Positions 9,434-18,148 of a stretch of DNA of 64,000 bases are shown here, in pieces. How positions within the stretch are numbered: position 1 is the first letter of the stretch; each line of letters starts with the position of its first letter. Source of the stretch: Shimazuella kribbensis DSM 45090 (GTDB taxonomy: Bacteria; Bacillota; Bacilli; Thermoactinomycetales; Thermoactinomycetaceae); contig NZ_ATZF01000007.1 in assembly GCF_000428065.1 (NCBI RefSeq), positions 55,417-119,416 of the forward strand. The letters run 5' to 3'. The translations under genes and the position numbers were made by a program. The notes under the pieces were generated by a model that saw only the letters and a program-made list of their open reading frames with translations, did not search any database and was not told the origin of the DNA.

Positions 9434-9476
9434 TATATTAGAGTCCGATAAGTTTCTATTATCGGACTCTAATATA
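9434..9476. repeat. Perfect 18-bp inverted repeat before a recombinase gene
   Basis: TATATTAGAGTCCGATAA (9434-9451) and its exact complement (9459-9476) flank a 7-base spacer. It ends 14 bases before the GTG of the tyrosine recombinase. No T-run follows on either side, so it is not a typical terminator. It could be a binding or recombination site of the recombinase, or an operator. Confidence 0.65.
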
Positions 9477-9489
9477 TTATGACGAACAG

Positions 9490-10464
9490 GTGATCCGTTT
9501 GAACGAAAATGAAATGATGAATCATAATGCACAGTTACCGGCTACTCTGCAAAATAAAATAGATCGAGCAAGAGAAAGAAGCAAAGCCGCTCGATCGAAA
9601 AATACTCGAAAAGCATACGAATCTGATTGGAATCAATTTCTGAAGTGGTGTCAAACAAATAACGTCCCTTCTCTACCTTCCAATCCAGCAGTAGTCATTT
9701 TATATATTGATGATCTAGCAGAAGAAAGGAAAAAAGTAACTACTATCAAACGTCACATTACAAGTATCAGTCAAAAACATCAAGAAAAAGGGTTTGAGTC
9801 ACCAACTAAGCACAATAATGTTCGTCTCCATGTAAAAGCAATCGAAAACGAACTAGGAACCAGACAAAAGCAAAAAACAGCGGCTACTGCTACCATAATA
9901 AAAAAACTATGTGATCATCTACCTGCAAATTTAAAAGGCCTACGTGATCGATCAATTCTCCAAGTAGGTTTTGCTGGGGCGCTACGCAGATCTGAGATAG
10001 CAGCACTAGATGTAGAAGAAATTGAATTTCATGAAGAGGGAATGACTATCCTTTTGAAAAAATCAAAAACTGATCAATCCGGTGATGGAAAATTGATCGG
10101 TATAGAATATGGTCATTATCCATACTGCCCGGTTCGTACCCTTCGATCATGGTTAAAAGAATCAAATATAAAGAATGGTGCTGTCTTCCCTAGCATGAAT
10201 AAAGCTGGCCGTTTATTAAGTCGAATAACCACTAGATCCATTGCGAGAATCATAAAAAATGCAGCTAATCGATCAGGTTTCGATGAAGAAGAATTTTCAG
10301 GTCATAGCTTGCGTCGTGGTTTCATCACCACCGCAAAGAGAAAAGGAACAGACGAATTTAATATTATGGGTCATACTCGCCACGAAAGCATTGAAACCAT
10401 GCGCCGTTATATTGATAAATCGGATGTATTTAAAAATAACCCTACTAAAGGAATATGGGATTAG
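9490..10464 (+). CDS. Tyrosine recombinase / site-specific integrase
   Basis: This 324-residue protein has an N-terminal SAM-like core-binding domain (TRKAYESDWNQFLKWCQ). Its C-terminal catalytic domain keeps every active-site residue: Arg in GALRRSEIAAL, Lys in KKSKTDQSG, His-x-x-Arg in GHSLRRGF, His in MGHTRHES and the nucleophile Tyr in MRRYIDKSD. The start used is GTG at 9490; there is no good ribosome site, and an internal ATG near 9511 is possible. It looks functional, unlike the mobile-element debris around it. A perfect palindrome lies immediately upstream. Its substrate, and whether it acts on the repeat family at 54-64 kb, are unknown. Confidence 0.88.
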   Translation: MIRLNENEMMNHNAQLPATLQNKIDRARERSKAARSKNTRKAYESDWNQFLKWCQTNNVPSLPSNPAVVILYIDDLAEERKKVTTIKRHITSISQKHQEKGFESPTKHNNVRLHVKAIENELGTRQKQKTAATATIIKKLCDHLPANLKGLRDRSILQVGFAGALRRSEIAALDVEEIEFHEEGMTILLKKSKTDQSGDGKLIGIEYGHYPYCPVRTLRSWLKESNIKNGAVFPSMNKAGRLLSRITTRSIARIIKNAANRSGFDEEEFSGHSLRRGFITTAKRKGTDEFNIMGHTRHESIETMRRYIDKSDVFKNNPTKGIWD

Positions 10465-11040
10465 TTGCTCATTAATGGGCGATTTTTTTGTCAGCATGAA
10501 ACGAGATAATTTCACATAATCATTACTCGGTTTTAGTTTATTTCTCCAATCAGATAAAATGAACGGCTCCCCTCGTCCATCAAGTAGAATATTAAACAAT
10601 TCTAAAAATTCTGGTATTCGAACCCTGAAAAAGTTGACCCCTATATGCCTCGTGGCGCGTTTTGATTTAAGATAGTTGGCCAATCATATTAGAAACTAAA
10701 ATTTAACGTTACACCCGCCTATAATCCTTTTTAAGAAAAAAAAAAAAACATCCTTTATTTTCGTTTCTATTGTAACTATCTGGTGGCAGTTTTTTAGGTT
10801 ATAAAGGATGTTTTTTGAATTTCAGTAAATTTTCTTCATATGGAGCAAACATCCATCCAGAGGAAAAGACTTCTTAGCGGAAAATTCTGATGTCGTTTTT
10901 ATCCAATATTTATACTCTGACTCCAAGTTATCTATTCTTAATTTCTGCACATCTATCTCTATACATAAATCGTGATAAAGTTCTAGCCACTCCTCTATTT
11001 AATACTGATAAGTACGAATCAAAAGTGAGTTCCCATTAGC
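10465..11040. other. Gene-poor scar between two integrase genes
   Basis: No supported gene was found. The stretch holds the long hairpin described separately at 10743 and AT-rich sequence with no clear frame. A minus-strand reading from 10683 overlaps the recombinase gene and has no family match. Confidence 0.4.
10743..10816. repeat. Inverted repeat with 16-bp arms and 42-bp loop
   Basis: AAAAAACATCCTTTAT (10743-10758) pairs exactly with ATAAAGGATGTTTTTT (10801-10816). The arms end in A- and T-runs, so each side could end transcription. The long loop argues against a simple terminator; it may be the remains of a small palindromic element or of two facing terminators. Confidence 0.55.
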
Positions 11041-11407
11041 TACAAGAATTATCACACTTCCAGGTTATACAATCATCCAACTAAAAAAACACAAAGTGAA
11101 ACAAGCTCGTCAAAAACTAGAAATAAGAGCGGCTTATCAAGATCACGATCTAGTAATTTGCAATCGTTTTGGGAGACCAGCCAATAGAGAGAGGATTAAC
11201 AGGCATATGAATATAATAATAGATGAAAAACATCTATCGAAGATAACATTTCACGGTCTACGTCATACTCACGCTACCATGCTACTTTCCATTGGAGTAC
11301 ATCCTAAAGTCGTTTCTGAACGACTGAGTCATTCTAAAATCAACACTACCTTAGATACCGTATCGCCAAGTATGAAAGAATCTCTGGCGAAAAATTTGAC
11401 ATGGTGA
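11040..11407 (+). pseudogene. Phage-type integrase, C-terminal fragment lacking the Tyr
   Basis: The frame can be followed from about 11040 (ITLPGYTIIQLKKHKVKQ) through DHDLVICNRFGRPANRERIN to KITFHGLRHTHATMLLSIG and HPKVVSERLSHSKINTTLDT. This is the C-terminal catalytic half of Tn916/ICE-type integrases and includes His-x-x-Arg and His. After LDT the usual YSHVLPSM is replaced by VSPSM, so the nucleophile Tyr has been lost by a small deletion. The N-terminal half is also missing. It cannot be active and marks an old integration event next to the alkA end. Confidence 0.75.
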
Positions 11408-11498
11408 TGAGAAATAATCCAACTAGCAATTAAAAAGCCGATGTGACCTAATCATATTTCCCTCCAAATCAAAAGCCTTGAATATTCTAAAGGATTTA

Positions 11499-12437
11499 TC
11501 ATTCGACATCCTCCAAGCCCCTCCATAAATAAAAAACAACATATGCCTCCCATCCACTCCAAGGAATAAACATCTGTTCTATTTCCTTCAGAGTCGGTTT
11601 TTCCTTGAGATTCAACAATCGTTTGAGCGCATTATGAAGTCCGACGTCACCTATAGGAAATGCAGAACAATCACGGAAGCAACGCATCATGGCATAATGA
11701 GCCGTCCACGGACCGATTCCTCGAATGGATAGCAATTGGCGCTCTGCTTTTTTTAAATCATGAAGCATTAGTTTTTTGGAAAGATTACCACTCTTGATTT
11801 CCTCTGCAATTCCGACAATATACTCAGCTTTCTTTTGGGTAAATTGCATTTTTCGCAATTGCTCTATTGCGTCCTCATTCAATTGACTTGCTTTTGGAAA
11901 TAACCAAAAACTACGTCCTTTCCACTCATAGGATTTTCCAAAAGCTTCTACAAACCTCCTTTTCAAGGTATAAGCAAAAGTTAAATTGATCTGTTGACCA
12001 ATGACTGCCCAACATAGAACTTCAAACAAATCGGGTATGCCGATGATACGCAGCCCATAGTAACGTTGTACAATGTCTTTTAAAAGTGGATCATTTTCTG
12101 CTAACTTATAAAAACGAAGAAGATCTGTATTTAAACCGAGCCAATCATTGACATACTGCATGATATATTGTATATCAACTTTTGAAGTAGGTTTTTTATC
12201 TACAAACGTAATTTGCAAAGTAGAATCATTGGATTGGCTTACTTCTATAAGGATCATATCTCCGTTTAAGTCAAGTAATTTATAAATCTTGTTACATTCT
12301 ATGTAATGAAGCACTTCAATAGAGGATCGAGACAGATAATGAAGTACTTCTTGGAAGCAAAACGCTTCTGGGAGCGGAAGAAAGATAGCATCTTGTTTAA
12401 AATTGGTAGCGAGCATGTCCTCTGTCGATGTAATCAT
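11499..12437 (-). CDS. alkA: DNA-3-methyladenine glycosylase II
   Basis: This 312-residue base-excision repair enzyme removes alkylated purines from DNA. The helix-hairpin-helix segment LLSIRGIGPWTAHYAMMRC is followed by GDVGLHNALKRLL, with the catalytic Asp of the HhH-GPD family. An AlkA N-terminal domain precedes it. GGAGGG stands five bases before the ATG at 12437, which lies inside the end of adaB. The 41-base overlap and common direction show one operon, adaA-adaB-alkA. Grouping alkA with the ada genes is a known Bacillales arrangement for the adaptive response to methylating agents. Confidence 0.9.
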   Translation of the reverse strand: MITSTEDMLATNFKQDAIFLPLPEAFCFQEVLHYLSRSSIEVLHYIECNKIYKLLDLNGDMILIEVSQSNDSTLQITFVDKKPTSKVDIQYIMQYVNDWLGLNTDLLRFYKLAENDPLLKDIVQRYYGLRIIGIPDLFEVLCWAVIGQQINLTFAYTLKRRFVEAFGKSYEWKGRSFWLFPKASQLNEDAIEQLRKMQFTQKKAEYIVGIAEEIKSGNLSKKLMLHDLKKAERQLLSIRGIGPWTAHYAMMRCFRDCSAFPIGDVGLHNALKRLLNLKEKPTLKEIEQMFIPWSGWEAYVVFYLWRGLEDVE

Positions 12438-12963
12438 GATAACCCTCCAATTGAAGTAATTTTTTCTTGTTTGTTAACCCTCCCCCAAATCCAGTAAGAG
12501 TTTTGTTTTTTCCGATGACACGATGGCATGGTACAACAATAGGTATGGGGTTAGCTCCATTAGCAGTTCCTACTGCGCGAACTGCTTTTGGATTTCCGAT
12601 AGCATTAGCAATATCCGCATAACTTAGGGTATGTCCAAATGGAATATCGATTAGGGCTCTCCACACTTTTATTCGAAATTCAGTACCAAACATGTCTAAT
12701 GGTATGTCGAACGATCGTCTTTCCCCTTGCAAATACTCTTGGATCTGCTCTACATATATGTTTATTCTTTTTGGATCTTCGATTAAAATCGGATTTTTTA
12801 TATTGCTGGTTATCCAGTCTTTCAATTCTTCAAAAGTATCATCTGGCCACATCACTCTACAAAGTCCTTTATCTGTTGCTCCGATATAAAAGGAACGATT
12901 ATCAAAAAATGACGCAGACACAAGTGCCCAATAGACATTCGTATTCTCAAGTTGACTGTTCAT
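12397..12963 (-). CDS. adaB: Methylated-DNA-protein cysteine methyltransferase
   Basis: This 188-residue suicide repair protein moves the methyl group from O6-methylguanine to its own Cys. The acceptor lies in IPIVVPCHRVIGKN, with VRAVGTANGANP before it and TGFGGGLTNKKKLLQLEG after it, as in Ogt/AdaB. The start overlaps the adaA stop by four bases (ATGA). Its length and context match AdaB of Bacillus, which is induced through methylated AdaA. Confidence 0.92.
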   Translation of the reverse strand: MNSQLENTNVYWALVSASFFDNRSFYIGATDKGLCRVMWPDDTFEELKDWITSNIKNPILIEDPKRINIYVEQIQEYLQGERRSFDIPLDMFGTEFRIKVWRALIDIPFGHTLSYADIANAIGNPKAVRAVGTANGANPIPIVVPCHRVIGKNKTLTGFGGGLTNKKKLLQLEGYHDYIDRGHARYQF

Positions 12964-13523
12964 TTAATTGTCCTCTTTTCCACAATATTCCTAGGTGTTA
13001 GTTGGAATTTCTTTTTAAAAGTCATCGAAAAATGAGAAGTACTACGGAATCCTACCATCTTTGCTATTTCGGCAACACTCCAGTCTGTATCTACCAATAA
13101 TTGCTTCGCTTTATTCAATCTGGTTTCAAGTAAAAAATTAGCAGGAGTTACCCCTATCATTCGTTTAAATACGCGTTGCAAATGAAAAGGACTAATCATG
13201 ATCTCTCTTGACATATCTTCCAATGTAATAGGACTGCTGTATTTTTTTAAAATAAAGTTCTTCACTTCATTCGCAATACGGGCATCAGGATTCATTGCTC
13301 CCAATTGCTCTGGTCGACATCTTTTACAAGGACGATAACCTGCAGTAACAGCTTCATCTAAACTTTTGAAGAGCTGTACGTTTTCTCTATTTGGAGTTCT
13401 CGACTTACAAGACGGCCTACAGGAAATACCTGTAGACTTGATTCCCGTAAAATAGATGCCATCATATTTGGTATCTCGTTGTAAGATGGCATCATATACT
13501 TCCTCAAAAATAGCTAGGTCCAT
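12960..13523 (-). CDS. adaA: Methylphosphotriester-DNA methyltransferase and activator
   Basis: In this 187-residue protein the N-terminal Ada zinc domain carries four Cys in SCRPSCKSRTP and YRPCKRCRPEQ; one takes the methyl group from phosphotriesters. The C-terminal half is an AraC-type double helix-turn-helix (ITLEDMSREIMISPFHLQRV, WSVAEIAKMVGFRSTSHFSM). The methylated protein switches on its own operon. GGGAGGG precedes the ATG, and TATAAT lies at 13544-13549 on the minus strand. No good -35 is seen, as expected for an activator-dependent promoter. Confidence 0.92.
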   Translation of the reverse strand: MDLAIFEEVYDAILQRDTKYDGIYFTGIKSTGISCRPSCKSRTPNRENVQLFKSLDEAVTAGYRPCKRCRPEQLGAMNPDARIANEVKNFILKKYSSPITLEDMSREIMISPFHLQRVFKRMIGVTPANFLLETRLNKAKQLLVDTDWSVAEIAKMVGFRSTSHFSMTFKKKFQLTPRNIVEKRTIK

Positions 13524-13543
13524 AACAAACCCTCCCTGAACAC

Positions 13544-13549
13544 ATTATA
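13544..13549 (-). promoter_or_regulatory. Putative -10 box of the ada operon
   Basis: TATAAT on the minus strand lies about 20 bases before the adaA ATG. There is no TTGACA-like box 17 bases further up, which would fit control by methylated AdaA. This is an inference from base pattern only. Confidence 0.35.
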
Positions 13550-13815
13550 CTGATTCTACGTAGCCTTAGTAATAATCTAAAATAGGATAGCAAGATTTCG
13601 ATAATCGCTGAAATCGCAAAAGGGGTTTTTACATGTGAAGATGGAATGGAACAATGGATGAATTACGGAGGATAAAAAATGATATTGAATAATGTCTTAT
13701 TAAATAAAAAAAGAAAAATCATCACAAATGATATATTATAAATCGGGGATGAATGGATGAATAAAACCACAATGGTGATTGAACCTATATACGGAAATTG
13801 GAAGATGGTGAAGAA

Positions 13816-14693
13816 ATGGATACAATTACACATACTCTGTTTGGACTTGGAATTTATAATGGAATGAATAAAGAAGAGATGAGTAGGAAAACGAAATATG
13901 CTCTGCTTTTCACTACTATAGGAGCCAGTCAAATCCCTGATATTGATGTTATCTCCCAACTCTGGGATACAGCAGGTCAATACCAGATGTGGCATAGGGG
14001 AATAACACACTCCATTTTCCTTGTGCCTATATGGGCGTTATTATTTTCCTTGATAAATCGATTTATTTTCGGGATAAAAGGCATGTTGTCTTTCTTTGCT
14101 GCTCTCATTTCCGTATTCATACATAATACTAGTGACCTATTTAATGCTTGGGGAACTGGCTATCTAGAGCCTTTTTCGTCAGTCCGGATAACTTTAGGAA
14201 CCATACCCATAGTTGATTTCGTTATTTGGTTTATCTTTCTAATGACATTTATCATAACCAAAGTGTATCCAAAGGAAAATCATATTTCATCTTTCGTATC
14301 GGTTGGATTATGATAATTTTACATTTTGCCATTCAATCCATACAAGGTTATGTTATTTATGAACAATATAAAACAACCTATCAAGATATCGCCTTATCTG
14401 CAAGCTTTATTCCATGGCATTATACGGTCGTCGGGAAAAACAACAATACTGTAGATATCATTAGTGACTCGCTTTTAACAGAAGCTGGTATGGTCGAGAG
14501 GCTACAATCAAGTAGCAATGCAGACCTGAGTGAATTATTTTCTAAGAATCCTCGAGCGAAAACCTTATATAAATGGGCTCCCTTTGTTGTTATTGTAAAT
14601 GACGAGAAAAAAATAGGAATCTATGACCCTAGATTTTACCGCAATGGAGCATCCTTTCTATCTGAATACATCGACAAAGCTCCAAATAAATAA
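13816..14693 (+). pseudogene. DUF457 membrane metal-dependent hydrolase, frameshifted (YfhP-like)
   Basis: The first part (ATG at 13816, GGTGA upstream) begins MDTITHTLFGLGIYNGM and continues through ASQIPDIDVIS and WHRGITHSIFLVP. These carry the His/Asp residues of the LexA-associated/DUF457 family. Three or four membrane helices follow and the frame stops at 14313. The family-like C-terminal part (FRIGWIMIILHFAIQSIQGY ... to LSEYIDKAPNK) continues in the next frame to 14693. The two overlap around 14270-14310, so a single small insertion or deletion there would restore a protein of about 290 residues, close to YfhP of Bacillus. It could be a sequencing error. Confidence 0.72.
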
Positions 14694-14701
14694 TATCTAA
14701 A

Positions 14702-14743
14702 AACATAATTGACGTTGAAGGCAAGCGTCAATTATGTTTTTTT
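14702..14743 (+). terminator. Strong rho-independent terminator
   Basis: AACATAATTGACG and CGTCAATTATGTT pair perfectly around an 11-base loop and are followed by a T-run. It ends transcription of the DUF457 gene. Confidence 0.85.
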
Positions 14744-14785
14744 CGAATCTCACTTTCATTACTCGAGTGTTACAAAAAAAGAAAA

Positions 14786-14818
14786 GAGACCTCGTACAAT
14801 GATGAGATCTTTTTTTGA
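14786..14818 (-). terminator. Terminator-like hairpin with T-runs on both sides
   Basis: AGACCTC and GAGATCT pair with one mismatch. On the minus strand the hairpin is followed by CTTTTCTTTTTTT, so it probably ends the minus-strand transcript that includes the EamA gene. Confidence 0.55.
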
Positions 14819-14819
14819 T

Positions 14820-15080
14820 TCATGCTTTTACCAATTGCTTCATTAATTCCAACAGATGTAACCCTGCTTCTGTCTTCCTTCTCCCCATACCACAAGAACA
14901 TGCCACGTCTATTTTATGTTTACGGATGGATTCAATATGATGAAGTATCCCTTTCCATTCATCTACATTTCTTTTTTTCTGTACAAAACCAGCTACAATA
15001 GCCGTTAGGTTTCTTCCCGATTTATCGAACATACAGTTAGTTTTTCTCTGATACAGATCCATTTTTTGATATGGGAGCAT
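14820..15080 (-). CDS. Unrecognised 86-residue ORF, probably a gene tail
   Basis: It reads NLTAIVAGFVQKKRNVDEWK then HKIDVACSCGMGRRKTEAGL and LLELMKQLVKA. The C-terminal CxCGxGRR segment looks like a real protein end, but I cannot name the family. The frame overlaps the end of the EamA gene by 44 bases in a different frame and has no clear ribosome site. It may be the 3' fragment of a gene whose start was removed when the EamA gene came to lie beside it. Confidence 0.4.
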   Translation of the reverse strand: MLPYQKMDLYQRKTNCMFDKSGRNLTAIVAGFVQKKRNVDEWKGILHHIESIRKHKIDVACSCGMGRRKTEAGLHLLELMKQLVKA

Positions 15081-15939
15081 TTTTGCCTAATATAACAGAA
15101 AAGACTACAATCATTGCTATTACAAGAGTGAACAATGTGATGGATTCATCTAGAAATACTGTTGCAATTAGAATCATTAAAAATGGTTGTAAGTATTGAA
15201 TCTGACTAACTCTTGCTATCCCCCCCATAGCCATTCCGCTATACCAAGCAACATATGCTAAAAATTGACTTACCACTGCGAGATATATAAAACTAACCCA
15301 AGCTTGTAAAGGGGCATGGAGCATTTCAGTTGTAAGGCTTAGACCAACTGGAATAACAAAAAATGGAGCACCGATTAAAATGGCCCAAGCAATTACTTGC
15401 CAGCTGCCTATTTCTTTCGATAGTTTCCCGCCTTCTGCATAACTTAGTCCAAGTATAATCACTGCTGACAGTAAAGCTAAATCGGCAAATTGTAATGAAC
15501 CAAATCCAAGGTGTAGGGCATAAATAATAACAGCTACAGAGCCAATTACACTTGAAATCCAGAATTTGAGAGAAGGGATTTCCCTTGCTCTAACCATAGC
15601 AAATCCGGCTGTTGCTAATGGCAATAGAGCTACTTCTACAGCACCATGAGAAACAGGCAAGGATTTCATTGCCCACGAAGTAAGAAGAGGAAATCCTAAA
15701 ACTGCACCAGCTGCAACAAGGATCAGACTTTTGAATTGGCGGAAGGAAGGCAGCTTTTCTTTTCGAACAATCAATACCACTGCTACTAAAACAGCAGCAA
15801 CAACTGTCCTTCCTAGACCGACGACCGTAGTCCCAAAATACTCTACTGCAATTCTTGTAGTCGGGAGTGTTAGGCTAAAACAAATGACACCAAGTAATCC
15901 CAATAATAATCCGAATTTCTCTCTGGTTTCATTCTTCAT
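15037..15939 (-). CDS. EamA/DMT-family permease
   Basis: This 300-residue protein has ten predicted membrane helices in two EamA repeats (LGLLGVICFSLTLPTTRIAV near the start, SQFLAYVAWYSGMAMGGIAR in the second repeat). Such permeases export amino acids or other metabolites. It is divergent from a MocR-type regulator with a shared 160-bp control region that contains repeated CATCTGTACCAT. That arrangement is common for MocR-controlled transporters and suggests a substrate linked to PLP-dependent or amino-acid metabolism. GGGGTAGG precedes the ATG. Confidence 0.87.
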   Translation of the reverse strand: MKNETREKFGLLLGLLGVICFSLTLPTTRIAVEYFGTTVVGLGRTVVAAVLVAVVLIVRKEKLPSFRQFKSLILVAAGAVLGFPLLTSWAMKSLPVSHGAVEVALLPLATAGFAMVRAREIPSLKFWISSVIGSVAVIIYALHLGFGSLQFADLALLSAVIILGLSYAEGGKLSKEIGSWQVIAWAILIGAPFFVIPVGLSLTTEMLHAPLQAWVSFIYLAVVSQFLAYVAWYSGMAMGGIARVSQIQYLQPFLMILIATVFLDESITLFTLVIAMIVVFSVILGKNAPISKNGSVSEKN

Positions 15940-15972
15940 TCTATCCTACCCCTATTTTTTTATTTTGTATCA

Positions 15973-16077
15973 CATCTGTACCATTTTTCATTTTCATTAA
16001 AGTACAGTTTCGTTATAATTAAAATAATAAAAGGCACACACGAAAAAATAAACTATTCTTTTAGCCATCTGTACCAT
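15973..16077. promoter_or_regulatory. MocR-type operator: repeated CATCTGTACCAT
   Basis: CATCTGTACCAT occurs exactly at 15973-15984 and again at 16066-16077, in direct orientation, and an inverted half (AAAGTACAG) lies at 15999-16007. The three sites fill the space between the divergent EamA and MocR genes. MocR regulators usually bind such spaced repeats; binding here is inferred. Confidence 0.55.
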
Positions 16078-16100
16078 GACAGAAAAAGGAGGATACATGT

Positions 16101-17477
16101 ATGAGCACCAAATATATAGAGATAATGGAAGGGATTAAGCATCGGCTAGCAGATAGGACACTTATTGCAGGAAGTAAACTCCCTTCTGTTCGTCAGCTAT
16201 CTGAGCATTTTTCATGTAGCAAAAATACGGTCATTAAGGCATACGAAGAATTAGAAAAAGAGCATTTAATTTATTCTGTTCCTAAAAGTGGTTACTTTGT
16301 AGTAAATGAAATCCAAAATGCGACAAATGAAAATGACGTGATTGATTTCTTGTCTGGTGGTCCAGATAAAAATGTTATGCCTTATGTCGAATTTCAACAT
16401 TGTATAAATCAAGCAATTGAACAATATAAAGAAGAACTTTTTACCTATTCTGATCAAAAAGGTCTTTACCCTCTACGAATTCAGCTAGTGAAATATTTGC
16501 AGAGTTTACAGGTGTTCACTCAACCTGAAAGAGTTGTCGTTGTATCCGGCTCACAGCAAGCCCTTAATTTATTAGTTTCTATGCCATTTCCAAATGGGAA
16601 AAACAATATCTTAATTGAACAGCCTACTTATTATGGGTTTATTGAGTCGGTTAATCTGCACCAAACTACTACTTTTGGAATTGAGTTAACGATGGAAGGG
16701 ATTGATTTTGATCGTTTAGAATACATTTTTCGAAACAATGATATAAAATTTTTCTATATTATCCCGAGATTTCACAATCCACTTGGACATTGTTACACGA
16801 ATAGTGAAAAGAAAAAAATCGTTGAATTGGCTGAAAAATACGATGTATATATAGTGGAAGATGATTTTTTAGGAGACCTGGATCCGAATGCAAAATCAGA
16901 TCCTTTATTTTCTTTTGATCCTTCTGGAAGAGTAATTTATATTAAAAGCTTTTCGAAAATTTTCCTTCCAGGTTTAAGAATGGCTACTGTTGTTCTTCCT
17001 GCACTCATGATCAACAATTTTTTACGATATAAATTTAGTTCGGATTATAATAGCTCCGCACTTTCTCAAGGTGCGCTAGAAATCTATTTAAAAAGTGGTA
17101 TGTTCAATAGCCATCTCAAAAAAACAAAAGAGGTATACTATACTAAAATGCAAACCCTTCAAGAAGCATGTGAATTATTGCTACCGACTGACACTCATTT
17201 TTCTAAACCGACTTCAGGATTTTATCTATCCATTCGAATGCCTGAGAATGTGACAGCAAAACAGGTAGTTTCAATACTAAATGAACAGCATATATATGTT
17301 GATGATGCCTCTAGAATGTTTTTGCCAGAATATAAGAAGGAAAATCTCCTTCGATTAAGCATTTCTCAAGTAAACGAAAGCCAAATTAAACTAGGGGTAG
17401 AGCGATTGGCTCGTTGTATTACTCTTATTAACAGTAGAAAAAATCATAGTGCTCCAAATAACTTTTTACTCCTCTAA
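16101..17477 (+). CDS. MocR-family regulator (GntR helix-turn-helix + aminotransferase fold)
   Basis: This 458-residue protein has an N-terminal GntR winged helix (KLPSVRQLSEHFSCSKNTVI, KSGYFVV; residues 1-72) joined to a fold-type-I aminotransferase domain. That domain has VSGSQQALNLLV, the pocket segment IPRFHNPLGHCY, VEDDFLGDLD and the PLP Lys in YIKSFSKIFLPGLRM. It should sense PLP or an amino-acid aldimine and control the divergent EamA permease. AGGAGG stands before the ATG. All key PLP residues appear present. Confidence 0.92.
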   Translation: MSTKYIEIMEGIKHRLADRTLIAGSKLPSVRQLSEHFSCSKNTVIKAYEELEKEHLIYSVPKSGYFVVNEIQNATNENDVIDFLSGGPDKNVMPYVEFQHCINQAIEQYKEELFTYSDQKGLYPLRIQLVKYLQSLQVFTQPERVVVVSGSQQALNLLVSMPFPNGKNNILIEQPTYYGFIESVNLHQTTTFGIELTMEGIDFDRLEYIFRNNDIKFFYIIPRFHNPLGHCYTNSEKKKIVELAEKYDVYIVEDDFLGDLDPNAKSDPLFSFDPSGRVIYIKSFSKIFLPGLRMATVVLPALMINNFLRYKFSSDYNSSALSQGALEIYLKSGMFNSHLKKTKEVYYTKMQTLQEACELLLPTDTHFSKPTSGFYLSIRMPENVTAKQVVSILNEQHIYVDDASRMFLPEYKKENLLRLSISQVNESQIKLGVERLARCITLINSRKNHSAPNNFLLL

Positions 17478-17548
17478 GTTAGGTGAGTTTATATAGGAAG
17501 ATAGCATCTGGATTATGCGGATTTCCACAAACTTTTAAACAAAATAAA

Positions 17549-17582
17549 AACCCTTTCAAAATGATGATTTTTGAGAGGGTTC
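17549..17582. terminator. Bidirectional terminator
   Basis: AACCCTTTCAAAA and TTTTTGAGAGGGTT form a stem with one mismatch. On the minus strand TTTTTATTTTG follows, so it serves the SRPBCC gene as well as the MocR gene. Confidence 0.65.
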
Positions 17583-17663
17583 TTGTATTAAATTGACTCT
17601 GAAGTATGGAAAACTGCTCCGTTAGTCCTTGTTTATTAATATCTATTTTTAGAACAGTAGATA

Positions 17664-18089
17664 TTACATCTCCACCACCTTACGAAGATTTGCTTCTATG
17701 AGAGCATCCCAACCTTCACTCATCGTTTTATGGATAACAGAATGCTTTTGATTTGATTTGGGTACCACATCGTCTGGCCGTTTCCATCCATCATGTATTA
17801 AAGTAAACTCGGTTTTACCTGAAACCTCTTTTAATTCAAAAGTAATTACCCAACCATCTTCATCCCAAGAAAATGAAAGCTTATTTGGTGGATCAAATAT
17901 CAATACCTCACATGGTGATGGACCAAAAGGAGATTGCAAATGAAATTTCTGCCCTACTATAGATGGGAAATCATTCGGCATAAACCAAGTAGAAATTCCC
18001 TCCGATGTAGAAACTGCTTTCCATACCTTTTCGACTGGTGCATTGTATATTGCTGTTTTTCTGATTGCTGACATTGCGGCTTCGGACAT
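17664..18089 (-). CDS. SRPBCC / AHSA1-like protein (YndB-like)
   Basis: This 141-residue protein has the START-like ligand fold. It begins RKTAIYNAPVEKVWKAVSTS and continues EGISTWFMPNDF, FSWDEDGWVITFEL and ends GWDALIEANLRK, the pattern of the AHSA1 family. Such proteins bind a hydrophobic ligand in a deep pocket; the ligand is unknown. AAGGAGGA lies about nine bases before the ATG. It stands alone between terminators and the niaP gene. Confidence 0.85.
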   Translation of the reverse strand: MSEAAMSAIRKTAIYNAPVEKVWKAVSTSEGISTWFMPNDFPSIVGQKFHLQSPFGPSPCEVLIFDPPNKLSFSWDEDGWVITFELKEVSGKTEFTLIHDGWKRPDDVVPKSNQKHSVIHKTMSEGWDALIEANLRKVVEM

Positions 18090-18148
18090 TTATAAGAATC
18101 CTCCTTCATATAACGCCAAAAGGTTCATTTGAAAATATGAGTTAATTA

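Noticed and set aside
10605..10625. GGTATTCGAACCCTG looked like the T-arm of a tRNA, as at an integrase attachment site.
   Set aside because: The stem does not pair properly and no acceptor or anticodon arm is present on either side.
10297..10683. 128-codon minus-strand frame.
   Set aside because: About half lies antisense to the intact recombinase gene and there is no ribosome site.
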